A DNA stretch of 64,000 bases from Chitinophaga pinensis DSM 2588 (GTDB lineage Bacteria > Bacteroidota > Bacteroidia > Chitinophagales > Chitinophagaceae). The notes beneath the pieces are model-generated. The model had not been told where the DNA came from and ran no database searches. It worked only from the letters and a program-made list of their open reading frames with translations. Below are positions 33,255-42,079 of the stretch, in pieces. Position 1 is the first letter of the stretch. The number at the start of each line of letters is the position of its first letter. Where the stretch lies: the NCBI RefSeq assembly GCF_000024005.1, contig NC_013132.1, positions 496,001 through 560,000 on the forward strand, in the 5' to 3' direction. The position numbers and the translations under genes were made by a program.

Positions 33255-35870
33255 ATGACAGCTCCCGAGATTCGTCAGCAATTCCTGGACTTTTTTGCGT
33301 CCAAAGGCCACCATATCATGCCTTCTGCTCCTATTGTAGTAAAAAACGACCCTACCCTGTTGTTTACCAACGCGGGTATGAACCAGTTTAAGGACTACTT
33401 TCTGGGCAATAGGGCGCCGGCCTGGAAAAGGGTGGCGGATACCCAGAAATGTCTGCGCGTAAGCGGTAAACACAATGACCTGGAGGAAGTAGGTATCGAC
33501 ACCTACCACCATACCATGTTCGAAATGTTAGGTAACTGGAGCTTCGGTGATTACTTCAAAAAAGAAGCGATCGACTGGAGCTGGGAACTACTTACAGAAG
33601 TATATAAGCTACCTAAAGACCGTCTTTATGTGACTGTTTTTGAAGGAGATGCGAAGGAAAACCTGGAAAAAGACCAGGAAGCATTCGAATTCTGGAAAAA
33701 ACATGTTCCGGAAGACCGCATCCTCATGGGCAACAAAAAGGATAACTTCTGGGAAATGGGTGATACCGGTCCTTGTGGCCCTTGCTCTGAAATTCACGTA
33801 GACTGCCGTCCTGACAGCGAAAGAGCGCTGGTAGACGGTAAAACCCTCGTAAATGCAGACGATCCGCAGGTAATCGAAATCTGGAACAACGTATTCATGC
33901 AGTTCAACCGCCTGAAAGACCGTAGCCTGGAATCACTCCCCGCTAAACACGTGGATACCGGTATGGGCTTCGAGCGTCTGGTAAGGGTGATCCAGGGTAA
34001 AACCTCCAACTACGATACAGATGTATTCTCCGGCACAATCGGACACACGGAAAAACTGACCGGACTTAAATATGGCTGTACTGACAGCAAACCCGATGTG
34101 GCTTTCCGCGTAATTGCCGACCATATCCGTGCGATCTCCTTCGCTATTGCCGACGGCCAGCTGCCATCTAACACAGGCGCGGGTTATGTCATCCGTCGTA
34201 TCCTGCGTCGTGCAGTAAGGTATTATTTCTCCTTCCTGAATTGGAAGAAACCACTGCTGCAAGACCTGGTACCGGTACTGGCACAACAGTTTGCCAACGT
34301 ATTTCCGGAACTGCTGCAACAGGTTGATTTCGTACAGAAAGTGGTATTCGAAGAAGAAAACAACTTCCTCCGTACCCTGGATAGCGGTATCCGCAGAATT
34401 GAAGATTTTATGGGCGCTGCGAAAGAGAAATCTGTGGACGGCAAAACTGCCTTCGAATTATATGACACCTACGGTTTCCCATACGATCTGACCAGCCTTA
34501 TCGCATCAGAAAATGGTTTCAGCGCGGATAAAGAGGGTTTTGACGCTGCCATGAAAGAACAGAAAGACCGATCCCGTGCAGCAACTGAACTGGATATGGG
34601 CGACTGGACCGTACTGAACGAAAATGCAGAATCAGTATTTGTAGGATACGAGCTGTCTGAAACGGAAACTTCCGTAGCGAAATACCGTAAGATCAAGGCA
34701 AAAGGTAAGGAACAGTACCAGCTGGTATTGTCACAGACGCCTTTCTACGCGGAAAGCGGTGGACAGGTAGGAGATACCGGTATCCTGACCTTTGGTGCGG
34801 AAACTATTCAGGTAACCGATACCAAAAAGGAAAATAACCTGATCGTTCATTTTGTCGATAAACTGCCGGCTAATATCACAACTACTGCTAAAGCAGTGAT
34901 CAATAAAAACAACAGGCTCAGTACTACCATGAACCACTCTGCTACACACCTCCTGCACGCAGCACTGCGTCAGGTATTGGGTACACACGTAGCACAGAAA
35001 GGTTCCCTGGTGAATCCTGAATACCTGCGTTTTGACTTCTCTCACTTTGCGAAAGTAAGCGACGAGGAACTGGCACAGATTGAAGAGATCGTGAATGAAA
35101 AGATCCGCGCTAACATCCCTGTAGTGATCAAAGAACTGCCAAAGGAAGAAGCCCTGAAACTGGGTGCAATGGCACTCTTTGGTGAGAAATATGGCGATGT
35201 GGTACGTGTGGTGGTAATGGATCCTGGTTATTCTGTCGAGCTGTGTGGTGGTACACACGTTGGTTCTACCGGCGAACTTGGTATCTTTAAATTCACCTCA
35301 GAGGGTGCAGTAGCAGCAGGCGTTCGTCGTATTGAAGCCGTTACCGGCCGCAATGCACTGGCATTTGTTAATGCACAACTGCAACAACTGAAAGACATCA
35401 AAACAGCACTAAAGAATCCAAAAGATATCGTAGCTGTTGTAGATAACCTGATCAACGATAAAGCTGCCCTGGAAAAACGTGTGGAAGCGCTGGAACTGGA
35501 GAAAGTTCGTCAGCTGTCCGCCGGTCTGCAGGCAGAAGTTGAAAACGTACACGGTATCAACTTCCTGGGTAAGATCGTGGATGTAAACAATGCAGAAGCG
35601 CTGAAGCAACTGTGCTTCACGCTGAAAACACAGATCGATAACCACGTATTCATACTGGCTGCAAATATCGGCGGTAAAGCGAATGTCGCACTGATGATCT
35701 CTGATAACCTGGTTGCGGAAAAAGGACTGGAAGCACCGAAGATCATTAAGGAAAAGATCGCACCTATCATCAAAGGTGGCGGCGGCGGACAGAAGTCTTT
35801 CGCAACTGCCGGCGGACAGGAAGCTGGTCAGCTGGATCAGGTGATCACACAGGTGAAAGCAATGCTGTAA
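33255..35870 (+). CDS. alaS: Alanyl-tRNA synthetase
   Basis: The 871-residue enzyme has the class II synthetase domain (HHTMFEMLGNWSFGDYFK), the tRNA-recognition region with GAGYVIRRILRRAVRY, and the editing domain with the HSATHLLHAALRQ zinc site and CGGTHVGSTGE motif, then the C-terminal Ala dimerisation region. It charges tRNA-Ala and hydrolyses mischarged Ser/Gly-tRNA. The 285-bp upstream region carries the divergent promoters. It ends in a strong terminator at 35888-35925. Confidence 0.97.
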   Translation: MTAPEIRQQFLDFFASKGHHIMPSAPIVVKNDPTLLFTNAGMNQFKDYFLGNRAPAWKRVADTQKCLRVSGKHNDLEEVGIDTYHHTMFEMLGNWSFGDYFKKEAIDWSWELLTEVYKLPKDRLYVTVFEGDAKENLEKDQEAFEFWKKHVPEDRILMGNKKDNFWEMGDTGPCGPCSEIHVDCRPDSERALVDGKTLVNADDPQVIEIWNNVFMQFNRLKDRSLESLPAKHVDTGMGFERLVRVIQGKTSNYDTDVFSGTIGHTEKLTGLKYGCTDSKPDVAFRVIADHIRAISFAIADGQLPSNTGAGYVIRRILRRAVRYYFSFLNWKKPLLQDLVPVLAQQFANVFPELLQQVDFVQKVVFEEENNFLRTLDSGIRRIEDFMGAAKEKSVDGKTAFELYDTYGFPYDLTSLIASENGFSADKEGFDAAMKEQKDRSRAATELDMGDWTVLNENAESVFVGYELSETETSVAKYRKIKAKGKEQYQLVLSQTPFYAESGGQVGDTGILTFGAETIQVTDTKKENNLIVHFVDKLPANITTTAKAVINKNNRLSTTMNHSATHLLHAALRQVLGTHVAQKGSLVNPEYLRFDFSHFAKVSDEELAQIEEIVNEKIRANIPVVIKELPKEEALKLGAMALFGEKYGDVVRVVVMDPGYSVELCGGTHVGSTGELGIFKFTSEGAVAAGVRRIEAVTGRNALAFVNAQLQQLKDIKTALKNPKDIVAVVDNLINDKAALEKRVEALELEKVRQLSAGLQAEVENVHGINFLGKIVDVNNAEALKQLCFTLKTQIDNHVFILAANIGGKANVALMISDNLVAEKGLEAPKIIKEKIAPIIKGGGGGQKSFATAGGQEAGQLDQVITQVKAML

Positions 35871-35887
35871 TCAGCTTTTTAATATAT

Positions 35888-35925
35888 AAAAGGGTCTGTT
35901 CACTATCCGGTGAACAGACCCTTTT
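35888..35925 (+). terminator. Terminator of alaS
   Basis: A perfect 16-bp stem (AAAAGGGTCTGTTCAC at 35888-35903 with its complement at 35910-35925) has a 6-base loop and ends in T residues. Confidence 0.9.
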
Positions 35926-35964
35926 TAGCTTATACCAGATTTATTCCATTCTCTTCGCTTTTAA

Positions 35965-36155
35965 TTACAAAAGACGAAGCTTGCGGAGTTGATCCTCCAA
36001 TGGCACTTTCATTTCAGGAATTGTTATCTGATTAAGTTTCTCCTCAAGCGGCCAGACCTGATCTGTATACGTTATATTCGAATTGGTCGTCTTTTTTTTG
36101 CGTAAATCAGATTGCCCTGTCGATCATATTGTAGCTCCGGTATGAGGCGGTATTA
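35965..36155 (-). pseudogene. Frameshifted gene remnant downstream of alaS
   Basis: The minus strand reads RLIPELQYDRQGNLIYAKK, then meets an 8-base homopolymer (T8 at 36092-36099, A8 on the coding strand) and shifts frame to TTNSNITYTDQVWPLEEKL and onwards to a stop at 35965. No start codon lies in frame. The 'xVWPxxxK..I' segment resembles a similar stretch in the neighbouring fragment at 36156-36338. I read this as a decayed paralogous copy. The original family is not recognised. Confidence 0.4.
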
Positions 36156-36338
36156 TTAATGACTCTTCTTATCTGAAGAACGGGTTAATGGCTTAAATTC
36201 AGGGATGTCCAGTGGTTTCAGCTTAACCTGATATATTTTATCTACCTCATATGAATTCTTTGCAGGCCAAACTTTTCCTTTCATGGGGAGGTATGGGTTT
36301 TCCAAAAGTAATGTTAATTCCAGGCCCATGCATATCAT
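36156..36338 (-). pseudogene. Short gene fragment related to the remnant at 35965
   Basis: A 60-residue open frame (MICMGLELTLLLENPYLPMK, then GKVWPAKNSYEVDKIYQVKL) looks protein-like and ends in TAATAA. It overlaps the 5' leader of the PDZ gene on the other strand. It resembles the end of a longer protein and has no recognisable start region. The parts VWPAKNSY / VWPLEEKL match between the two remnants. It may be a functional very small gene, but decay is more likely. Confidence 0.35.
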
Positions 36339-36365
36339 TACACCCCTGTTTGTCTATTTTAACTT

Positions 36366-36394
36366 TTTGTTTATATATCGCCCCCCTAAATTTG
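36366..36394 (+). promoter_or_regulatory. Promoter of the double-PDZ gene
   Basis: TTTG (36366-36369), a 17-base spacer and TAAATTTG (36387-36394) form one of the best Bacteroidota promoters in the window, followed by a leader of about 35 bases that contains AAAAAGGAACA as ribosome binding site before the ATG at 36434. Confidence 0.65.
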
Positions 36395-36433
36395 TCTCCG
36401 TTAATACACATTTACAATAAAAAGGAACATATT

Positions 36434-37477
36434 ATGAGCAAGCTATTGCAGACCCTTACACTGGCAAGCATTACCTGCTTTGCTTTCAGCTCTGCTACTA
36501 TCGCGCAGGATAAAAGCAGCGATAAACTGGGAGAGTATGACGAGATCGTTATTAAACGAAACACCAATAAGGATGGGAAAGTGACCATCGAAATAAAGGA
36601 TGGTAATGTTTTAGTTGACGGTGATAAAATGGACGCTTATAAAGACGGTGACATTTCTGTATACAGACGTCGCATCCGTCCTGTAGATGGCAATACTTTC
36701 AATTTTGCCATGCCTCCGGGTGGAGGCGGCATTCAGCTGTTTAATGAAGATGACGAGGCTGGCGATGACGCAATGGCTATCAAACCGGGCAAAGCCGTAC
36801 TGGGCGTATTTACCGAAAAGAAAGAAGCGGTTGGTGTAACTGTAAAAGAAGTGGCAAAAGGTACACCTGCGGAGAAAGCCGGTTTACTGGCTGGCGATAT
36901 AATCACTAAAGTAGACGCTGATAAAGTCGACGAACCAAAAGACCTGTTTGAGAAGATCGGCGCCCATGATCCTGGTGATAAAGTAACTATCACTTACTTA
37001 CGTGATAAAAAAGAAAATACAGCGACCGTTACCCTGGATGAAAGAAAAGGCGAAGGTACCCTGGAGCTTTTCCCTCGCAATGACAGAAACTTCCGTCGTA
37101 TACCCCGTGGCAGCTTTAACTTCGGAGATGGCGGGCCTGGGCAGGGTTTTCCTGGTCCGGGTTTCAACCGTGATTTCCGTAATTTCCATGAAAACAATGA
37201 AGTAAAACTGGGTCTTTCCGTACAGGATACGGAAGATGGTAAAGGTGCAGTAGTGTTAAGCGTAGCTCCTGGTTCCGCTGCTGAAAAAGCCGGTTTCAAA
37301 GCCAATGATATCGTTACTGATATTGCAGGCAGTGAAATCAGCTCCACACGTGATGTGGCAAATGCTTACCGGGCCAACAAAGAGAAAGGATCTTTCTCTG
37401 CGAAAGTGAAGAGAAACGGGCAATCAAAAACACTGGAAGTAAAAGTGCCGAAGAAATTAAATAAAGTGGATCTGTAG
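36434..37477 (+). CDS. Exported double-PDZ protein without protease domain
   Basis: The 347-residue protein has a signal peptide (cleavage near TIAQ, residue 25), an acidic/basic N-terminal stretch, PDZ 1 (about 119-203; GTPAEKAGLLAGDIITKVD), a Gly/Pro/Phe-rich linker (228-250) and PDZ 2 (about 257-338; GSAAEKAGFKANDIVTDIAG). It lacks the trypsin-like domain of HtrA/DegP, so it may be a periplasmic scaffold. The start at 36434 is preferred over an upstream ATG at 36251 because the signal peptide and ribosome binding site fit. It ends at a terminator (37506-37533). Confidence 0.85.
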   Translation: MSKLLQTLTLASITCFAFSSATIAQDKSSDKLGEYDEIVIKRNTNKDGKVTIEIKDGNVLVDGDKMDAYKDGDISVYRRRIRPVDGNTFNFAMPPGGGGIQLFNEDDEAGDDAMAIKPGKAVLGVFTEKKEAVGVTVKEVAKGTPAEKAGLLAGDIITKVDADKVDEPKDLFEKIGAHDPGDKVTITYLRDKKENTATVTLDERKGEGTLELFPRNDRNFRRIPRGSFNFGDGGPGQGFPGPGFNRDFRNFHENNEVKLGLSVQDTEDGKGAVVLSVAPGSAAEKAGFKANDIVTDIAGSEISSTRDVANAYRANKEKGSFSAKVKRNGQSKTLEVKVPKKLNKVDL

Positions 37478-37505
37478 TAATGATCCGTCTGTGTATTAAA
37501 ACAAG

Positions 37506-37533
37506 AGGAGCTTCATTCTGGAGCTCCTTTTTT
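37506..37533 (+). terminator. Terminator of the double-PDZ gene
   Basis: AGGAGCT pairs with AGCTCCT around a 9-base loop and is followed by six T residues. The convergent aldehyde dehydrogenase gene ends at 37535. Confidence 0.8.
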
Positions 37534-37534
37534 A

Positions 37535-38905
37535 TTATTTCAGCAGTCTTTTTACCAGCCAGAGTTTATTTCTGAAAGGTGGATATTTCATAGCGATATC
37601 AATCCAGGTACCGGTTTTCATGATACTCTTAGGATGGGTAAAAGTATCGAAGCTGTACTTCCCGTGATACTGTCCCATACCACTATTACCCACCCCGCCG
37701 AATGGCAGTTCCGGATTGGTAAAATGCCCCAGTGTATTGTTAATACAGGCGCCTCCGAAACGTAACTGTTCTGTGATCAGTTTTTCGGTTGCTTTACTGC
37801 GGGTAAACAGATACAGCGACAATGGATATGGCTGCTGTCTGATTAACCGCATCGCTTCCTCAAGAGTTGTATAAGTAATTACCGGCAGAACAGGACCGAA
37901 TATTTCCTCCTGCATCACCGGACTATCCCAGGATACATTATCCAATAGGGTAGGAGCCATAAACAGCTTACCTTCATCTGCCTTCCCTCCATGAACAACA
38001 GCTCCCTGTGTCATATATGTTTGTAATATTTTAAAACGCTTTTCATTAATGATCCGTGCGTAATCAGGGCTGTCAGCCGGCTGCTCTCCGAAGAACCGTA
38101 CAATCGCTTTTTTCATAGCGGCGATCAGTTCATCTTTCACCTTTATATGCACGAGTATATAATCCGGCGCAATACAGGTTTGCCCTGCGTTCCAGAACTT
38201 CCCCCATACAATCCGCTTAGCCGCCACCCGGATATTAGTCTTTTCATCCACTATACAGGGCGATTTACCGCCCAATTCCAGCGTAACAGGTGTCAGGTGC
38301 GGAGTGGCCATTTCCATTATTTTACGCCCAATAGATGGTCCGCCGGTAAAGAATACATGATCAAAACGATGCCGCATCATATCCGGAATAACGGTACCGC
38401 CATCTCCTTCCAGGGTAGTAATATAAGCGGGATCAAAAGTTTCCTTTATTAATGCCGCGATGACGGCGGACGTGTGTGGTGTGAGTTCAGATGGTTTAAC
38501 AATCGCGCAGTTGCCACCTGCAATAGCACCCACCAGCGGAGCCATAACCAGCTGAAAAGGATAATTCCAGGGAGCGATAATAAAAACGAGACCCAGTGGT
38601 ACCCGGTGAATCCGGCTTTTACTGGGATACATCGAAAACGGGCTGCTGACTTTTTCCGGCCGCATCCATTCTCTCAGATGACTGAGCATATGCCGGATTT
38701 CGACATACAGGGTACCTATTTCGCTGCTATATGCCTCTACCGGGTGTTTATGCAGATCAGCCTGCAAAGCGGCCAGAATCTCCTTTTCCCGCCTTTTAAC
38801 AGCCGATTTCAGCAACCGAAGCTGCTGCCTGCGAAATTTATATGACAGGGTTTTACCCGATTCAAAAAAAGCCTGTTGTACGTTATAGATCTCCTGGGTA
38901 TTCAT
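37535..38905 (-). CDS. Aldehyde dehydrogenase family protein, class 3-like
   Basis: The protein starts MNTQEIYNVQQAFFESGKTL at 38905 and is 456 residues, the short form of ALDH typical of class 3/fatty aldehyde dehydrogenases (YwdH-like). It contains LELGGKSP, FWNAGQTCIAP with the nucleophile C244, and PEEIFGPVLPV-like MQEEIFGPVLPV. It oxidises aldehydes to acids with NAD(P)+. An ATG further upstream (38953) would add an unconserved leader. The substrate is not clear. A region of three 21-bp repeats lies upstream. Its start overlaps a possible short ORF as ATGA. Confidence 0.9.
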   Translation of the reverse strand: MNTQEIYNVQQAFFESGKTLSYKFRRQQLRLLKSAVKRREKEILAALQADLHKHPVEAYSSEIGTLYVEIRHMLSHLREWMRPEKVSSPFSMYPSKSRIHRVPLGLVFIIAPWNYPFQLVMAPLVGAIAGGNCAIVKPSELTPHTSAVIAALIKETFDPAYITTLEGDGGTVIPDMMRHRFDHVFFTGGPSIGRKIMEMATPHLTPVTLELGGKSPCIVDEKTNIRVAAKRIVWGKFWNAGQTCIAPDYILVHIKVKDELIAAMKKAIVRFFGEQPADSPDYARIINEKRFKILQTYMTQGAVVHGGKADEGKLFMAPTLLDNVSWDSPVMQEEIFGPVLPVITYTTLEEAMRLIRQQPYPLSLYLFTRSKATEKLITEQLRFGGACINNTLGHFTNPELPFGGVGNSGMGQYHGKYSFDTFTHPKSIMKTGTWIDIAMKYPPFRNKLWLVKRLLK

Positions 38906-38967
38906 ACACCCTGAAAGGTACTGAAACCCCAGCTGAAATGAGCAGCCAGACACATCAGTACAGCTAC

Positions 38968-39150
38968 GACAAAATACAGGTTAAATGGTGGTGTATGCGG
39001 AAAATGCAGTAAATCCGGAGAAGGCGATCTGAAAAGATACAGCCCGGACAGCATATAGGTTAATGGAGGTCTGCAGAATACTTGTAATAGTAAAAAATAA
39101 TTACTCGATTGTAAGGGAGTATCAAATGAGACAGAATATAGGTTGAATGG
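38968..39150 (+). repeat. Three spaced direct repeats upstream of the aldehyde dehydrogenase gene
   Basis: Copies at 38968-38988, 39047-39066 and 39130-39150 share GACA..ATA.AGGTT.AATGG with one to four differences and one single-base gap. Spacings are 79 and 83 bp. They may be regulator sites or remnants of a duplication. Confidence 0.6.
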
Positions 39151-39359
39151 TTCTGTGATACAAGAATACTAAAATTTTGTTAAATTCCAATAATATTAAC
39201 GGATTTCCCTGTTCCAACCGGTCATCCTTTTCATACCGGCAGATCTTCCGGCCATAAAAATTGCAGTTGACCCCTTGTCCGGTAACGCTTTAGCCATATT
39301 TTCATCATCCGGCTGCGGGCTACAGATCAATCTGTACTACCTTTCTACCCTTCATTGTA

Positions 39360-39367
39360 TATATTTG
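39360..39367 (+). promoter_or_regulatory. Putative -7 promoter element for gatB
   Basis: TATATTTG matches TAnnTTTG and lies 21 bp before the ATG at 39389. The TTTG element expected about 19-20 bases upstream is replaced by TTTC. Confidence 0.4.
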
Positions 39368-39388
39368 TGCTAATAGCAGAAGATTATC

Positions 39389-40843
39389 ATGAGCGCAGCC
39401 ATCGATTCAGACAAATACGAAGTAGTCATCGGCCTTGAAGTACATGCCCAGCTACTGACAGAAAGTAAATTATTTTGTGGAGACAGTGCAGCTTTCGGAG
39501 GCGCTCCCAATACCCATATCAGCCCGATCACACTGGGCCATCCGGGTACTCTTCCAAAACTGAACCGTAAAGCGGTGGAATATGCCATCCGCCTCGGTCT
39601 GGCCTGCGGTAGCAGGATTGAGCGGGAAAATTACTTTGCCCGTAAAAACTATTTCTATCCGGACCTTCCGAAAGGCTACCAGATATCTCAGCATACGGCG
39701 CCTATCTGTGATGGCGGTATCGTTGCTATTCCCGTGGCCGGTGGTCAACGGGATATTCAGCTGAACCGTATTCACCTGGAAGAAGATGCCGGTAAGTCGA
39801 TGCACGACCAGGATCCTTCATTCACTATGGTGGATTACAACCGTGCCGGGGTACCATTGGTAGAGATCGTGACCGAACCAGCGCTGCACAGCAGTGATGA
39901 AGTATATTCCTTCCTGACAACCCTCCGCAGACTGGTACGCTGGCTGGACGTTTGTGACGGTAACATGGAAGAAGGCAGTATGCGTTGCGACGCCAACATT
40001 TCCATCCGTCTGAAAGGAGAGACTAAACTGGGCACAAAAGTCGAAGTAAAAAACCTGAACTCTATCCGTAACGTAAAACGTGCGGTAGAGGGCGAAATAA
40101 AACGCCAGATCTCCATCGTGGAAGAAGGTGGCACCATCCTCCAGGAAACCAGGAGTTTTGACGCCGGTAATGGTACCTCTTTCTCCCTGCGTTCCAAAGA
40201 AGAAGCGAATGACTATCGCTACTTCCCTGAACCAGACCTGGCGCCTTTCCACCTGACTGAAGATTATCTCGATCAGTTGTTAAAAGCATTACCGGAGCTG
40301 CCGGAAGCAATGGTAGAGCGTTATGTCAGCCAGTACGGACTACCTGATTACGACGCACGTGTACTGTGTGATGATAAAGCAACTGCTGACTATTATGAGC
40401 AGGTAGTTGCTGTTATTCCCAAACATAAAGCAGTAGCCAACTGGCTCTTAGGTCCGGTAAAATCCACCCTGAACGAGCAAGGCGCTGCCATTAGTGATTT
40501 CGCACTGTCACCTGCTGCACTGGCAGGTCTGATACAACTGGTAGAAGATGGTAAAGTGAGCTTTTCCATAGCTTCTTCCCGTATCTTCCCTGAATTGCTG
40601 CTAAATACTACAGAAAAGCCGCTGGATATTGCAACAAGACTGAACCTCCTGCAGGATAACAATGCCGGCAGCATTGCGCCGATCATTGACGAAGTCCTGG
40701 CAAAATATCCGGATAAGGTAGCAGAATTCCGTAAGGGTAAAAAAGGGCTGATGGCACTCTTTGTCGGAGAAGTAATGAAACTCTCCAAAGGCAAGGCAGA
40801 TCCTAAACTGACCAACCAATTACTTGCTGAAAAACTGAAATAA
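39389..40843 (+). CDS. gatB: Aspartyl/glutamyl-tRNA amidotransferase subunit B
   Basis: The 484-residue protein matches GatB: GLEVHAQL near the start, then HPGTLPKLNRKAVEYAIRLGLA, ARKNYFYPDLPKGYQISQ, NRAGVPLVEIVTEP and the C-terminal YqeY-like helical domain. GatB binds the misacylated Glu-tRNA-Gln or Asp-tRNA-Asn and phosphorylates it for amidation with GatA and GatC, which are not in the window. It is followed 17 bp later by a TlpA-type lipoprotein gene. Confidence 0.97.
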   Translation: MSAAIDSDKYEVVIGLEVHAQLLTESKLFCGDSAAFGGAPNTHISPITLGHPGTLPKLNRKAVEYAIRLGLACGSRIERENYFARKNYFYPDLPKGYQISQHTAPICDGGIVAIPVAGGQRDIQLNRIHLEEDAGKSMHDQDPSFTMVDYNRAGVPLVEIVTEPALHSSDEVYSFLTTLRRLVRWLDVCDGNMEEGSMRCDANISIRLKGETKLGTKVEVKNLNSIRNVKRAVEGEIKRQISIVEEGGTILQETRSFDAGNGTSFSLRSKEEANDYRYFPEPDLAPFHLTEDYLDQLLKALPELPEAMVERYVSQYGLPDYDARVLCDDKATADYYEQVVAVIPKHKAVANWLLGPVKSTLNEQGAAISDFALSPAALAGLIQLVEDGKVSFSIASSRIFPELLLNTTEKPLDIATRLNLLQDNNAGSIAPIIDEVLAKYPDKVAEFRKGKKGLMALFVGEVMKLSKGKADPKLTNQLLAEKLK

Positions 40844-40860
40844 TTATATAACTGAAGAAT

Positions 40861-42006
40861 ATGAAGAAACTTGCTTTATGGGCGGCAACCGGGTTATTCC
40901 TGGCCAGCTGTTCACAACAAACCGAGAAAGGCGATTTTACGATCAACGCACATATAGACAACGCTCCTTTAGGTACCATCTACCTGGAAGAGCTGACCAC
41001 GGAAGAAGTGAAAATAGTGGATACTGCGGTTATCAAAGACGCCAGCGGAAAATTCACGCTGAAAGGAATGCTGCCTGAACAGGCATTATACCGTATCCGT
41101 TTCGGTGAAACAAACCGCCTGATTCCATTAGGTCTCGATGCTGGTACCATGAGCATCACTGGTGACTTCAATCACCTGGGCGAACTGAAGATCGAAAACT
41201 CTGAAGCGACCGTAGAAATTCAGCAGCTGCTCAACGAAGCCAGTGCTAAAGATCAGGCACTCTCTGCTGAAATGACGGCACTTGACAGTCTGCATCAGCT
41301 GAAAACACCGGATAGCGTACTGCAACCAAGAGTAGCCGCATTCCAGGCTAAACAGGAAGACTTCAAGAAATTCCTGGTAAAATCAGCTACAGAAACCAAA
41401 TCTCCCGCTGTTGCCGCATTTGCTATGAGCATTGCTGGTCCGCAGGTACTGATGGAGGATCCTAAAACAGTGGAAGAAATTAAAAAGCATTTCCCTGAGA
41501 ATACCCTCATCGTGAGCTTTGCCGATAAACTGAAACAGGGCGCACAACAGAACGAGGAAACAGGAGAAGAAGCCAATATGTCTACTGTAAAAATAGGCCA
41601 GGCTGCTCCTGACTTCACACTGCCTGATCCATCAGGAAAACCTGTCAGCCTCAGTTCTTTCAAAGGCAAATATGTACTCGTTGATTTCTGGGCCAGCTGG
41701 TGTAAACCATGCCGTATGGAAAACCCTAACGTTGTACTGGCTTACAATAAGTTCAAAGGAAAAAACTTTACCGTACTGGGCGTATCACTCGATAAAACAA
41801 AAGGTAAATGGGAAGAAGCAATTCAGGCAGATGGGCTGACATGGACACATGTAAGCGATCTGAAATTCTGGGATTCGCAGGTAGTGCCTTTATATGGCAT
41901 TAATTCCATCCCTTCCAACATGTTGCTCGACCCACAGGGTAAAGTGCTCGCAATCGGCCTCAGAGGCCCTGCGCTGGAGTCTAAACTGCAGGAAGTATTA
42001 CAGTAA
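40861..42006 (+). CDS. TlpA-family thiol-disulfide oxidoreductase lipoprotein with DUF4369-like N-terminus
   Basis: The 381-residue protein has a lipobox (FLASC, C17), an N-terminal beta-rich region resembling DUF4369 (about 24-110), a helical spacer and a C-terminal thioredoxin domain with WCKPC (C281 and C284) in DFWASWCKPCRMENP. It should reduce or isomerise disulfides at the periplasmic face of a membrane. It follows gatB by 17 bp. It ends at a terminator (42026-42058). Its redox partner is not known. Confidence 0.9.
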   Translation: MKKLALWAATGLFLASCSQQTEKGDFTINAHIDNAPLGTIYLEELTTEEVKIVDTAVIKDASGKFTLKGMLPEQALYRIRFGETNRLIPLGLDAGTMSITGDFNHLGELKIENSEATVEIQQLLNEASAKDQALSAEMTALDSLHQLKTPDSVLQPRVAAFQAKQEDFKKFLVKSATETKSPAVAAFAMSIAGPQVLMEDPKTVEEIKKHFPENTLIVSFADKLKQGAQQNEETGEEANMSTVKIGQAAPDFTLPDPSGKPVSLSSFKGKYVLVDFWASWCKPCRMENPNVVLAYNKFKGKNFTVLGVSLDKTKGKWEEAIQADGLTWTHVSDLKFWDSQVVPLYGINSIPSNMLLDPQGKVLAIGLRGPALESKLQEVLQ

Positions 42007-42025
42007 TATCAACTGACTATAAAAT

Positions 42026-42060
42026 AAAAAGCGTCCGCCATCTGGCGAGACGCTTTTTTT
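42026..42060 (+). terminator. Terminator after the TlpA-type gene
   Basis: AAAAAGCGTC and CGCCA pair with TGGCG and GACGCTTTTT around a TC loop with one bulged A, followed by T residues. It lies between this gene and the convergent susD gene. Confidence 0.85.
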
Positions 42061-42079
42061 ATTTATTGGTCGACCACAA

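Larger units (their letters stand above)
38906..39388. other. Intergenic region with three imperfect direct repeats and a candidate small ORF
   Basis: No convincing gene fills these 483 bp. Three related 20-21-bp sequences of type GACARMATAYAGGTTRAATGG occur at 38968-38988, 39047-39066 and 39130-39150, spaced by about 80 bp. On the minus strand 38902-39054 encodes a possible 50-residue membrane peptide (MLSGLYLFRSPSPDLL...) whose stop overlaps the aldehyde dehydrogenase start as ATGA, but no ribosome binding site is visible. A candidate -7 element TATATTTG at 39360-39367 probably serves gatB. Confidence 0.5.

Noticed and set aside
36251..36433. In-frame extension of the PDZ gene upstream to an ATG at 36251
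   Set aside because: The extension lacks a ribosome binding site, would bury the signal peptide at residue 62, and contains the promoter boxes.
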